A stretch of DNA of 32,821 bases from Calditrichota bacterium (lineage in GTDB: Bacteria; Zhuqueibacterota; Zhuqueibacteria; JANLFK01; Oleimicrobiaceae). A program made the translations under genes and the position numbers. The notes beneath the pieces were generated by a model. That model was not told where the DNA came from and did not search any database. It saw nothing but the letters and a program-made list of their open reading frames with translations. The DNA is taken from assembly GCA_014359355.1 (NCBI GenBank), contig JACIZP010000137.1, positions 1-32,821 of the forward strand. The letters run 5' to 3'. Shown piece after piece: positions 1 to 8,576 of this stretch; positions within the stretch are counted from its first letter, which is position 1; each line of letters opens with the position of its first letter.

Positions 1-2
1 CA

Positions 3-2168
3 TCCCTTGCCGCGGCACAGCGCAGAAATGAGCGGCGAGGCCTGGAATGCACGATGGTTTCCCCTGCCGGGCACCAGCTGGATGTTCTTGTGAGCATATC
101 TCCTGTGGAGCACGAGGGGAACCGCGCGGTCTTGGTTGTCGCCACCGACATCAGCGAACAGAAGAGGTCCGAGCGCACCCTTCGCGACGTCGAGGCGAAG
201 TACCGGACGCTTGTGGAGCAGTCGCCCTTCGGCGTGGCTCTGCTATCCTTGCAGCCATTGCAACTCCTGCTGGCCAACGAGGCGCTCGCGCGCATTCTTG
301 GCTGTGCTCCGGAAAGGCTCTTAGGCATGCGCGGCGAGGATCTTATCGCCCACGTGCACCCGGACGACCGCGCCCGCATTCAGGCATCCCTGGGGAACGC
401 CTCCGCCGCTGAACCCCGTCGCCACGGCATCGTCCGTGTCATCGACGTGGATGGCGGCCTCCACCACATCGAATGCGAGGTGAGGAGGGTCACCATCGGG
501 GGCATTCCCTTGCTGGAGTTTACCGCAATCGACATCTCCGAGAGGCTTCGGGCGGAGGCTGCACTCCGCGAGAGCCAAGAGAGGTACCGTGCCGTGGTCG
601 AGGACCAGACCGAACTCATTTGCCGGCGCTCGGCTGACGGCACCATCCTCTTCGTGAATGAGGCCTACTGCCGCTACTACGGCAAGCAAGCCGAAGAACT
701 GGTCGGCACCAAGTTCCTGCCTACCATGCCTGAGCACCAGCTCCGAGAGGCGCAGGATCACTTTGCGGCCCTGCGCCCCTCGCGGCCGACGCTCACCCAC
801 GAACACATCGTGCTCAACGCCAAAGGCGAGCAGCGTTGGATGCAATGGACCACCCGCGCTTTCTTCGACCGGCGTGGGCGCTTAACCGGGATGCAGGCGG
901 TGGGGCGCGACGTCACGGAGCAGAAACGTGCCGAACAGACGGCAAAGGAAAGAACCGAAGACCTTGCCCTTGTCGCGCGCATCAACGGCGCGATTGCGGC
1001 CGGCGCCGGCATTCACCGGGTGCTGCACATCTGCGCGCAGGGCCTCATGCGCAGCTTCGGCTGCACGATGACTACCATCTTGTTGCGCAGCGAGGACGGA
1101 CGCTATCTCCTCTGGGACAAGCGGATGCTCACCCGTGCCCAAGCACGGAGGATTGAGGAGGCCATCGGGCGCCCGCTCCCCTCGGTCAAGGTGGACCTGG
1201 AGTGTTCGCCTGTCTTGCGCGCCGCGCTTTTCGGCGACCGCCCGCAAGTCCTGGCCGACGAGGAGAAAGCCGACGCGCTCTTGGCGGAGCTGGCCCTCGG
1301 GGCGGGCGTAAAGCGTAAGAGTTTTCCTATTCTGCGTCAGCTGCTGGGAATCCCGCCCGCCATCAACATGCCGTTGATCTGCGGTCAGGAGCATGTGGGC
1401 GTCATCTCGATTTCGCGGGGTACGGCGTTCAGCGAAGCTGAGGTAGCACGCGTGAGCAATATCGCCGGGGCTCTGGCCTTGGCTATCAAGCATCACACTC
1501 TGGAAGATGCGCTGCGACGCAACGAGGAACGCCTTCGCCTCATGGCCACGAACCTAAACGAGGGGTTGGCCGTCATTGAAGACGACAAGCTCGTCTATGC
1601 CAACCCTCGCCTCTTGGAGATATTTGGCCTTCCGGCAGAGGGCTTGGAGCCCGCGATGCTCCTCCACTGTGCGGCTCCGGAGGAGCAGGGACGGGTGCGC
1701 ACGATAGTCGAGGAGGCCCAGCGCCTCGGTCGGCGAGAACTGGAGCTGGAATACTGGATCGTGGCCAAGGACGGGAGCCGCAAGTTTGTCCGCAGCCGGT
1801 ACGTCCACTGCAAGGATCGCGGCAAGGTCAGGACGTACCTGATCGCAAGCGATCTGACCGCACATCGCCTGGCAGATGCCGAGCGGGAGCGTCTCATCGG
1901 GCAGCTCTTGCAGACGCTCAGTGAGGTCAAGACGCTCACAGGCTTGCTGCCCATCTGTCCGTCATGCAAGAAGATTCGAGACGACAAGGGGTACTGGCAC
2001 CAGGTTGAGGCCTACCTCAGCGCGCACACTTCCGCCCAGCTCGACTATGCGTTGTGCCCGGAGTGCGCGGGTAAAGCATATGAGCAGAGCGGACAGGAGA
2101 AAGCTGCGAACAGCCGCGGCCGCAGAGGAAGGCGCACCCCACCACTAGCCAGTGCGAAGCAGAGATGA
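3..2168 (+). CDS. Multi-PAS/GAF sensor protein with C-terminal Cys-pair module (5' truncated)
   Basis: The reading frame is open to the left edge, so the true start lies outside the window. An internal ATG is at 54, and residue numbers here count from it. The first ~40 residues are the end of a PAS/PAC domain (VVATDISEQKRSE). Then follow a second PAS (~43-165, ending DISERLRAE), a third PAS (~170-290, ending GRDVTEQKRAEQ), a GAF-like region (~300-485) and a fourth PAS (~488-610). The C-terminus carries LLPICPSCKKIRDD followed ~35 residues later by LCPECAGKAY, two Cys-x2-Cys pairs that could bind metal. This tail is known from many PAS/GAF and response-regulator proteins, but I know of no defined function. 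No histidine kinase, GGDEF or other output domain follows, so it probably senses a ligand or redox state and passes the signal to a partner. Its TGA overlaps the smpB ATG (ATGA). Confidence 0.85.
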   Translation, partial: SLAAAQRRNERRGLECTMVSPAGHQLDVLVSISPVEHEGNRAVLVVATDISEQKRSERTLRDVEAKYRTLVEQSPFGVALLSLQPLQLLLANEALARILGCAPERLLGMRGEDLIAHVHPDDRARIQASLGNASAAEPRRHGIVRVIDVDGGLHHIECEVRRVTIGGIPLLEFTAIDISERLRAEAALRESQERYRAVVEDQTELICRRSADGTILFVNEAYCRYYGKQAEELVGTKFLPTMPEHQLREAQDHFAALRPSRPTLTHEHIVLNAKGEQRWMQWTTRAFFDRRGRLTGMQAVGRDVTEQKRAEQTAKERTEDLALVARINGAIAAGAGIHRVLHICAQGLMRSFGCTMTTILLRSEDGRYLLWDKRMLTRAQARRIEEAIGRPLPSVKVDLECSPVLRAALFGDRPQVLADEEKADALLAELALGAGVKRKSFPILRQLLGIPPAINMPLICGQEHVGVISISRGTAFSEAEVARVSNIAGALALAIKHHTLEDALRRNEERLRLMATNLNEGLAVIEDDKLVYANPRLLEIFGLPAEGLEPAMLLHCAAPEEQGRVRTIVEEAQRLGRRELELEYWIVAKDGSRKFVRSRYVHCKDRGKVRTYLIASDLTAHRLADAERERLIGQLLQTLSEVKTLTGLLPICPSCKKIRDDKGYWHQVEAYLSAHTSAQLDYALCPECAGKAYEQSGQEKAANSRGRRGRRTPPLASAKQR

Positions 2169-2629
2169 ACGAGAAACTGATCACCACCAACCGCAAGGCA
2201 AGGCACGACTACATCATCCTGGAGACGGTCGAGGCAGGCATCGCCTTGCAGGGCACAGAGGTGAAATCGCTCAGAGCCGGGCGCGCCAACCTCAAGGACA
2301 GCTACGCTGCGATCAAGGACGGGGAAGTGTGGCTCTTCCATGCTCACATCAGCCCCTACGACCACGGCAGCGTGTACAACCATGACCCGGTGCGGCCACG
2401 CAAGCTGTTGCTTCATCGCCAGGAGATTCGGCGCCTGACCAGCAAAGTTCAGGAGCGAGGACTAACGCTTGTGCCCTTGCGGATGTACTTCAAGAAAGGC
2501 CGGGCCAAAGTGGAGCTTGCCCTGGCGCGCGGCAAACGCCAGTATGACCGCCGCCAGGACATCACACGCCGTGATGTTGAACGGGATACGCAACGAGAAC
2601 TGAAGGAAAAGTACCGGATCAAGCTGTAA
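2165..2629 (+). CDS. smpB: SsrA-binding protein SmpB
   Basis: SmpB binds tmRNA and brings it to stalled ribosomes for trans-translation, acting in the cytoplasm. The 154-residue product has the usual family length. It shows the typical N-terminus (NRKARHDYIILETVEAGIAL), the core GTEVKSLRAGRANLKDSYA, the HISPYDHGSVYNHDP segment, and the basic C-terminal tail (YDRRQDITRRDVERDTQREL) that mimics the codon-anticodon region in the decoding centre. The ATG overlaps the stop of the PAS/GAF gene by ATGA. No strong Shine-Dalgarno is visible, so translation may be coupled to the upstream gene. tyrS starts 12 bases downstream. No tmRNA gene was seen in the window. Confidence 0.97.
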   Translation: MNEKLITTNRKARHDYIILETVEAGIALQGTEVKSLRAGRANLKDSYAAIKDGEVWLFHAHISPYDHGSVYNHDPVRPRKLLLHRQEIRRLTSKVQERGLTLVPLRMYFKKGRAKVELALARGKRQYDRRQDITRRDVERDTQRELKEKYRIKL

Positions 2630-2641
2630 CCAGAGGCTGGG

Positions 2642-3934
2642 ATGAGAACGGAACAGAACAACGCGTACGAGGTTCTGAAGCAACGAGGCTTTGTCTCTCA
2701 AGTGACTGACGAAGCTGCAGTCCGCGCCATGTTCGAGGCGGGTCAGGTGACATGCTACATAGGCTTCGACCCCACTGCGGACAGCCTGCACGTGGGCAGC
2801 CTGCTGCCCATTATGGCGCTGGTACATGTGCAGCGGGCCGGTCATCGCCCTATTGCCGTGATCGGCGGCGGCACTGCCATGGTGGGCGACCCCAGCGGCA
2901 AGACTGAGATGCGGCAGATGTTGAGCAGAGAGCGCATCCACAGCAACGGCTTGGCGATACGGGCGCAACTGGATCGCTATCTGCATTTCTCCGATGGTGG
3001 CGCCATCGCGGTAGACAACTACGAGTGGCTGTCGCCGCTCAACTACATCGAGTTTCTGCGCGACATCGGCCGCCACTTCAGCGTAAATCGCATGTTGACG
3101 GCGGAAGCCTATCGTCAGCGGCTGGAGACCGGCCTATCGTTCATCGAGTTCAACTACCAGATTCTCCAGGCGTACGACTTTCTCGTCCTGTTCCGGCGCT
3201 ACGGCTGCACCTTACAAATGGGTGGGGACGATCAATGGGGCAACATTCTTGCAGGAGTCGACCTCATTCGCCGTTTAGAATCCGCCCAGGTGGAGGGCGT
3301 GACTTTCCCGCTGCTCACCACCGCCACCGGCGAGAAGATGGGCAAGACAGCGCGCGGGGCAGTGTGGCTTGATCCGCGCAAGACGTCGCCGTATGAGTTC
3401 TACCAGTACTGGGTCAACGTCGACGACCGCGACGTGGCGAGGTTCTTAGCCTATTTTACCCTCCTCCCGCTCCAGGAGATCGAGCAGATACAGGGCCTTG
3501 CAGGGGCGGACCTGAACTTGTGCAAGGTCGTCTTGGCCTATGAGGCAACGAAAATCACGCACGGCGAGGAGGAGGCACGCCGCGCCTTTGGCGCCGCTTC
3601 AAGTGCCTTCGGCGCGCGGATCATCCCTGCTGAACTTTTGCCTTCGAGTACCGTACCCCGGGGCGAAGGCATAGCTTCCGAAGAGGCGATTCCCACAACG
3701 GCCATCGCCCGCGAACGCCTGGACCAGGGCATCTGGATTGTTGAGCTGTTGACCGAGGTCGGCTTGGCCCGCACACGCAGCGAGGCGCGTCGGCTCATCG
3801 AACAGCGAGGCGCCTACCTCAATCAGCAGCCCATCGACTCCCTCGAACTCAGAGTCGGTCACGAACACTTTACCGAGGGGATGCTCATGCTGCGGGCCGG
3901 CAAGAAACGCTATCATCGCCTGGTGCTGGCGTGA
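2642..3934 (+). CDS. tyrS: Tyrosyl-tRNA synthetase
   Basis: Class I aminoacyl-tRNA synthetase that charges tRNA-Tyr. The 430-residue length fits bacterial TyrRS (E. coli is about 424). The ATP-binding HIGH-type motif appears as HVGS within GFDPTADSLHVGS, and the KMSKS-type loop as KMGKT within GEKMGKTARGAVWLDP, the usual kind of variation in TyrRS. The tyrosine and tRNA-binding surroundings are recognisable (YQILQAYDF, QMGGDDQWGNI). The C-terminal ~65 residues form an S4-like RNA-binding domain (LLTEVGLARTRSEARRLIEQRGAYLN). It starts 12 bases after smpB with a GAGG-type ribosome site, and the macro-domain gene follows after 21 bases, so the three are probably co-transcribed. Confidence 0.97.
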   Translation: MRTEQNNAYEVLKQRGFVSQVTDEAAVRAMFEAGQVTCYIGFDPTADSLHVGSLLPIMALVHVQRAGHRPIAVIGGGTAMVGDPSGKTEMRQMLSRERIHSNGLAIRAQLDRYLHFSDGGAIAVDNYEWLSPLNYIEFLRDIGRHFSVNRMLTAEAYRQRLETGLSFIEFNYQILQAYDFLVLFRRYGCTLQMGGDDQWGNILAGVDLIRRLESAQVEGVTFPLLTTATGEKMGKTARGAVWLDPRKTSPYEFYQYWVNVDDRDVARFLAYFTLLPLQEIEQIQGLAGADLNLCKVVLAYEATKITHGEEEARRAFGAASSAFGARIIPAELLPSSTVPRGEGIASEEAIPTTAIARERLDQGIWIVELLTEVGLARTRSEARRLIEQRGAYLNQQPIDSLELRVGHEHFTEGMLMLRAGKKRYHRLVLA

Positions 3935-3955
3935 GGCCTGCCGGAGGGCGTAAGG

Positions 3956-4525
3956 ATGGTCAGACGGTGGCACAAGACCGAGATCGAGCTCCTGCGCGGC
4001 GACATCACGGAGATGGCAACCGACGCCATCGTCAACGCCGCCAATGAGCATCTGGCTCACGGCGCGGGCGTGGCTGGCGCGATCGTGCGTAAGGGCGGCC
4101 GCATCATCCAGGACGAGAGCAACGCCTGGGTGCGCACCCGCGGTCGCGTACCCACCGGCTCTGCTGCCATCACCACCGGCGGTGCGCTGAAGGCTCGCTA
4201 CGTGATCCACGCCGTCGGTCCGGTCATGGGGTCAGGCGAGGAGGAGCGCAAGCTGCGCGACGCCACCATCGCCAGCCTGCGCTTAGCTGATGCCCACGGC
4301 CTGACGAGCATCGCCTTTCCAGCCATCAGCACCGGCGTATTCGGCTGCCCGATGGAGCTCTGCGCCCGGGCCATGTTGAGCGCGGTGCGGGACTATGTAG
4401 CGGGCGCTACTGGCCTCCGGCGCATTGTCTTCTGTCTATGGGACGAGAACGCCTTAGCTGTCTTCTCCTCCCAGCTTGAGGCTCTCATACCGCAGCCGGG
4501 GGAAGAGTTTCCGCCACCTCATTGA
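3956..4525 (+). CDS. Macro-domain protein, probable ADP-ribose / O-acetyl-ADP-ribose hydrolase
   Basis: Single-domain macro protein of 189 residues. It shows the family hallmarks: ITEMATDAIVNAANE near the N-terminus, the phosphate loop HGAGVAGAI, the central YVIHAVGPV strand, and AFPAISTGVFGCP. Macro domains bind ADP-ribose, and related bacterial enzymes remove O-acetyl or protein-linked ADP-ribose groups. Which substrate applies cannot be read from sequence. The loop has Ala where many members have the middle Gly of HGGGV. The ATG at 3956 is preceded by GGAGGGCGTAAGG, a good ribosome site. The final ~12 residues (PQPGEEFPPPH) look like a disordered tail. The gene overlaps by seven bases, tail to tail, with the minus-strand DUF1844 gene, so no separate intergenic terminator fits between them. 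Confidence 0.92.
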   Translation: MVRRWHKTEIELLRGDITEMATDAIVNAANEHLAHGAGVAGAIVRKGGRIIQDESNAWVRTRGRVPTGSAAITTGGALKARYVIHAVGPVMGSGEEERKLRDATIASLRLADAHGLTSIAFPAISTGVFGCPMELCARAMLSAVRDYVAGATGLRRIVFCLWDENALAVFSSQLEALIPQPGEEFPPPH

Positions 4526-4920
4526 TCCTCGCTCTGGCGGCTTTGCGGTTCTGTCTCCTCAGCTGTCTTCTCCGCGCCTGTTGAGGCAGATTCTTTCGTT
4601 TCGCCTTCCGTCTTCCCAGTGGCCTGCTGCTCCTGTGCCTTGCGGTCCTTTTCCGCTTCGTCCACGTAGTTGAGCTTCAGCTCACTGATCATGCGGTCGA
4701 GGAACCGGGCCTCGTTATCGGTGAGGTTCCCTTTCGTCTTTGCTTTCAGCATATCCAGCATGTCTATGCTCATTTGGGCCTGCACCAGATCCCGCTCGAT
4801 CTTGTCGGTGAGCGGATTCTTGAGCTTGCCCATATATTGCATCGCCGAGGTGTGAAACATCATCACCAGATTGAAAAAGAGTGCCTCGAACATCTGCTCA
4901 CGAGTGAACTGCTCTGCCAT
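4519..4920 (-). CDS. DUF1844 family protein
   Basis: Small cytoplasmic protein of 133 residues. Its first ~90 residues match the DUF1844 pattern as I remember it: an N-terminal helix rich in Phe/Leu/Met (MFEALFFNLVMMFHTSAMQYMG), a KNPLTDKIERDLVQAQMSID segment, then LDMLKAKTKGNLTDNEARFL and LKLNYV. The remaining ~40 residues are low-complexity Glu/Lys/Thr/Ser/Gln and likely disordered. No molecular function is established for the family that I know of. It is the last gene of the long minus-strand block, 113 bases downstream of recG. GAGGAGGG about five bases before the ATG is a strong ribosome site. It converges with the macro-domain gene. Confidence 0.88.
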   Translation of the reverse strand: MAEQFTREQMFEALFFNLVMMFHTSAMQYMGKLKNPLTDKIERDLVQAQMSIDMLDMLKAKTKGNLTDNEARFLDRMISELKLNYVDEAEKDRKAQEQQATGKTEGETKESASTGAEKTAEETEPQSRQSEDQ

Positions 4921-5033
4921 GCCATCCCTCCTCTTGCAACCTCCAGATTGTCACCCTGCACGGCCCCCATGCCGCATGCACTGTGATCCGTGTATTGAGA
5001 CGCTCCATGCCGCACCTCGGGTTCCCATTTGCC

Positions 5034-7154
5034 TCAGCCGATGTCGGCCAAGCCGTACTTGCCGCGATAGTGCCTGAGGAAGTAGGATCGCACACCCTGG
5101 TCTTCACTGTGGAGCAGTTGCGGGTCGCGTGCGGCCAGTGCAAAGGCTTCGTCGCGGGCCTTCAGCAGAATCTCCACGTCGTCGACCAGGTTGGCAATCT
5201 TCATCTCGGGCAGGCCATGCTGCTTAGTGCCGAAGAGTTCGCCCGGCCCGCGCAACTTCAGATCGATCTCCGCGATGCGGAAGCCATCGGTCACCTTGGC
5301 GATGGTCTCCAGGCGCGTCCGCGCCTCTTCGGAAATGGGCGGATAGGCCAGGAGAATGCAGTACGACTGTTCCGCCCCTCGGCCGACGCGCCCGCGCAGC
5401 TGGTGAAGCTGGGGGAGCCCGAACCGCTCAGCATGCTCGATGACCATGATGGTGGCATTCGGGACGTCGACGCCCACTTCGATGACCGTCGTGCAGACCA
5501 GTACGCGCAGCTCCCCCCGCTTGAACTCCATCATGGTGCGGTCCTTGTCCTCCTGACGCATGCGCCCATGGAGTAAACCGATTGGCACATCCGAGAACAA
5601 GCCGCTGGCAAGCTGCTCAAAGCTCTCGGTGGCGGCTTTCAGGTCGACTTTTTCCGACTCTTCCACAAGCGGAAAGACGATGTAGGCCTGCGCACCTGCC
5701 AGGACTTTGTCATGGAGCCACTGATAGACTTCGGGGCGCTTGTCGCTGGTGCGCCAATAGGTCTTGACCAGCTTGCGATCCTTTGGCAGCTCATCCAACA
5801 CGCTCACGTCCAAATCGCCGTAGACGGTGAGCGAAAGGGTGCGCGGGATGGGGGTTGCCGTCATCACCAGCACGTCTGGGTTTTGCCCCTTGTGCCGCAA
5901 GGTGGCGCGCTGCATCACCCCGAAGCGATGCTGCTCGTCAATGACCACAAAGCCCAGGTTGGCGAACTGCACCCCTTCCTGGATGAGCGCATGGGTGCCA
6001 ACAGCGATATCCACCTTCCCCTGGGCAACGTCCTCCAAGAGCTGCTGGCGAAGGGTTCTGCTTTGCCCGCCAATGAGGAGCTCCACCCGTACCCCAAGGT
6101 CGCGGAGAAAATCGCGGATGGTGAGATAGTGCTGTTCGGCCAGGATTTCGGTGGGCGCCATGAGGGCGGCCTGATAGCCGTTCTCCACAGCGATGAGCAT
6201 GCTGGTCAGGGCGACGATGGTCTTGCCGGAGCCCACGTCTCCCTGCAGCAGGCGGTTCATGGGCTGCGGCCGGCGCATGTCCTCGCGGATCTCGCGCAGC
6301 ACGCGCTTTTGCGCCTCCGTGAGCTGAAACGGCAGGCGCTCCACCAATTGGCGAGTCTTTTCGCCCACCCGGGCAAATGCGATACCCGGGCCGACCGTTC
6401 CGAGGCGCCTCTTACGGTAGGCGATCATCAGTTCCAGGAAAAACAGCTCGTCAAATTTGAGGCGACGTTGCGCAAGAGTCAGGGCAGCGCGATCCCGCGG
6501 AAAGTGGATGTTCTCCAACGCCTCGCGGAGCGACATGAGACCCTGCCGTCCGAGGATTTCCTCCGGCAGGGTTTCCTCCACCGAGTCCAGATAACTGTCC
6601 AATGCGTTGCGCAGGATGCGTCGGAAACCGCGGCTATCCAGGCCCCTGCGGGCTAATGCCTCAGACGAAGGGTAGAGCGGAATGATGGCCCCGGTGTGCA
6701 GAGCCGGGGTGGTGCCCTCATCGGAGAGGTGGTCGTACTCCGGGTGCACCATCTGCAGGCCACCGTAACTTGTCACCTTTCCGGAGAAAGCGACCACCTC
6801 CCCCGGGCGGAAGAGCTTGGCGAGGTATTCAGCACGGTTGAACCAGACGACTTGCAGGAAGCCGGTGGCGTCGCCGATCAGCGCCACTGCGCGCGGCCGC
6901 CGTCCGCGGATCATTTGCACGGATTCGACCTTGCCCACGATAGTGGCGGTCATCCCTGGTTTGAGACTGGCAATGGGGCTGATTGTGCTGCGATCGAGGT
7001 AACGGCGCGGGAAGTAGTAGAGCAAGTCCTCAACGGTGTGGACATTAACCGAGCGCAGGGCGGAGGCACGCGCCTCCCCCACCCCGCGCACATATTGCAC
7101 CGAGCTCTCCAGCGGAGGAACCTGTTTATCCACGTGCCTGTCGGGTGCAGGCAT
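5034..7154 (-). CDS. recG: ATP-dependent DNA helicase RecG
   Basis: Superfamily 2 helicase that remodels stalled forks and branched DNA. The 706 residues contain, in order, an N-terminal helix-hairpin-like segment ([16 protein letters not shown], 18-34), [13 protein letters not shown] (44-56), an OB-fold wedge domain (~60-140), Walker A GDVGSGKT (305-312), the DEQH box (406-409), [19 protein letters not shown], and the C-terminal helicase motifs [16 protein letters not shown] and QLRGRVGRG. The C-terminus [16 protein letters not shown] is family-like. The assigned ATG lacks a clear Shine-Dalgarno and lies 21 bases after the DUF4139 stop. A GTG at codon 8, before the conserved [10 protein letters not shown] segment, is an alternative start. 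The gene belongs to the minus-strand run after valS. Confidence 0.97.
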   Translation of the reverse strand: MPAPDRHVDKQVPPLESSVQYVRGVGEARASALRSVNVHTVEDLLYYFPRRYLDRSTISPIASLKPGMTATIVGKVESVQMIRGRRPRAVALIGDATGFLQVVWFNRAEYLAKLFRPGEVVAFSGKVTSYGGLQMVHPEYDHLSDEGTTPALHTGAIIPLYPSSEALARRGLDSRGFRRILRNALDSYLDSVEETLPEEILGRQGLMSLREALENIHFPRDRAALTLAQRRLKFDELFFLELMIAYRKRRLGTVGPGIAFARVGEKTRQLVERLPFQLTEAQKRVLREIREDMRRPQPMNRLLQGDVGSGKTIVALTSMLIAVENGYQAALMAPTEILAEQHYLTIRDFLRDLGVRVELLIGGQSRTLRQQLLEDVAQGKVDIAVGTHALIQEGVQFANLGFVVIDEQHRFGVMQRATLRHKGQNPDVLVMTATPIPRTLSLTVYGDLDVSVLDELPKDRKLVKTYWRTSDKRPEVYQWLHDKVLAGAQAYIVFPLVEESEKVDLKAATESFEQLASGLFSDVPIGLLHGRMRQEDKDRTMMEFKRGELRVLVCTTVIEVGVDVPNATIMVIEHAERFGLPQLHQLRGRVGRGAEQSYCILLAYPPISEEARTRLETIAKVTDGFRIAEIDLKLRGPGELFGTKQHGLPEMKIANLVDDVEILLKARDEAFALAARDPQLLHSEDQGVRSYFLRHYRGKYGLADIG

Positions 7155-7175
7155 GGCCGTAGCCGATGGGCGCTC

Positions 7176-8534
7176 CTACCAGCGGGTCCGAATCGTGTAC
7201 GTGAGTGTCCCCTGCGCGTCAGCTTTCACTGGGACGTCGAACTCTATGGTGTAGGCATCTTTCTTGCGATGGGGATGTGAACTCTCGCGAACTTCCCAGT
7301 CGCCCCAGACGTGTTCCACCACCGTCACCGTGACTGCCTCTTTCTTGTGGTTGCGAATGGCCACCTGCCAGGACTCTTCGCGGCTTTTCTCCCCCAACTT
7401 GCGGGAGCTCGTCTGCGTCCGTTCCACCACGATATCGAAGGCGTTCCCGAGGAAGACGCGCACCCGCTCGTCCTTCGGCGTGTGGTCAATCCAGTCTTCG
7501 CCGATGAATTCCAAGGCCTGGTCACCAGCCTCCTTGTACACGCGGATCTTCCCCTTGGGCAGAGGCATGCCAAGCCCTTGCTCACTGCTGTTGAGAAACT
7601 CCAGATTGACTCGCACCTTCTTGTCCACCGAGGGATCGTACAGGTAAAGCCGCTTGCAGCCAGTGGCCACCGGTGGAAACAGGGAGAGCTGCTTGGTCTC
7701 TAAGTCACGAATGGTCGTCGGCCGCGACAGGGTGTAGAGGTGGTACTCGAAGAGCTCTTCTTCCTGGAACTGTGGCTCAGGGGCATAGGCTAACATCACC
7801 TCTTCCTTGACCATGGCGCGAGAGCGCACGCGTTCCCCGGCGCGATGCACGTCGCCCGCCACCAACTTCAATCGCGCGTTCTCATAGGTAGCGCCGCTCG
7901 TGTTTTCGATGGAGACCCAACCGGCAAGCTCGAGCATGGTGTCGTTCTGCTTGCTCACACCCACGTATTCGGCGTGCCAGCGCATGCCACTTGTGAGGTA
8001 GCTCAGCTCCACCTTGTGCGTGCCAGGCTTCTTGTTGTCCAGCAGCCAGACGAGCGTGGGGCGGAGGATCAAGCCGGCGGGCAATGCCGGGAAGCTCATC
8101 GTCTCGATGGCCGAGCTGGAGATAGCATCCACTGACCCATCCGCGCGCTGCAAGATGGCATCGCCCGAGGCGCTCAGAAGGCGGCCTTTGAACGAACGGC
8201 CATCCTTGGTGTTCACCGCAATCTGCTCGCCAACGTACTTTTGCAGGAGCCGCTGCGTACCCACGAGGTCATACTGGAAGTTCTGCTCAAGAATCTCCAC
8301 TGCCTCCGGCGCGGTCAAGGACTTGAAATGCACCGAAGTGGGGTCAATGCGCGCCGCCACATCCACGAAGCGAATTTCTTGGCTGCCCTTGCCCAGTTCC
8401 AGCGAACGCGCCTCTCGGACCAGCGCAAGATCGTTGTTGTAGACCGTGACCGCCGTGGAAATCTTCTGCTGGGCAAGCCCAGCCGATAGCCCCACGCACG
8501 CGGTCACTGCTGCCACCAGGTATGCGGGCTTCAT
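7176..8534 (-). CDS. Exported DUF4139-type protein
   Basis: A 452-residue protein with an N-terminal signal peptide (MKPAYLVAAVTACVGLSAGLAQQ, cleavage near AGLA-QQ). I chose the ATG at 8534 over one ten codons upstream. At 8534, GGAGG lies eight bases before the ATG and the signal peptide begins directly. The body resembles DUF4139 / mucoidy-inhibitor-like proteins: ISTAVTVYNNDLALVREARSLEL at the front, LSYLTSGMRWHAEYVGV in the middle, GWVSIENTSGATYENARLKLVAGDV after it, and C-terminal strands rich in Val/Thr (EAVTVTVVEHVWGDWEV, GTLTYTIRTRW). The protein probably acts in the periplasm or at the outer surface. Function is unknown. It sits 42 bases after valS and 21 before recG. Confidence 0.8.
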   Translation of the reverse strand: MKPAYLVAAVTACVGLSAGLAQQKISTAVTVYNNDLALVREARSLELGKGSQEIRFVDVAARIDPTSVHFKSLTAPEAVEILEQNFQYDLVGTQRLLQKYVGEQIAVNTKDGRSFKGRLLSASGDAILQRADGSVDAISSSAIETMSFPALPAGLILRPTLVWLLDNKKPGTHKVELSYLTSGMRWHAEYVGVSKQNDTMLELAGWVSIENTSGATYENARLKLVAGDVHRAGERVRSRAMVKEEVMLAYAPEPQFQEEELFEYHLYTLSRPTTIRDLETKQLSLFPPVATGCKRLYLYDPSVDKKVRVNLEFLNSSEQGLGMPLPKGKIRVYKEAGDQALEFIGEDWIDHTPKDERVRVFLGNAFDIVVERTQTSSRKLGEKSREESWQVAIRNHKKEAVTVTVVEHVWGDWEVRESSHPHRKKDAYTIEFDVPVKADAQGTLTYTIRTRW

Positions 8535-8576
8535 CGCCTCATCCTCCTGCTTGGAAAAGCACATGCACGGCTGCGG

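Noticed and set aside
5712-6656. 314-codon plus-strand open frame
   Set aside because: Antisense shadow of recG.
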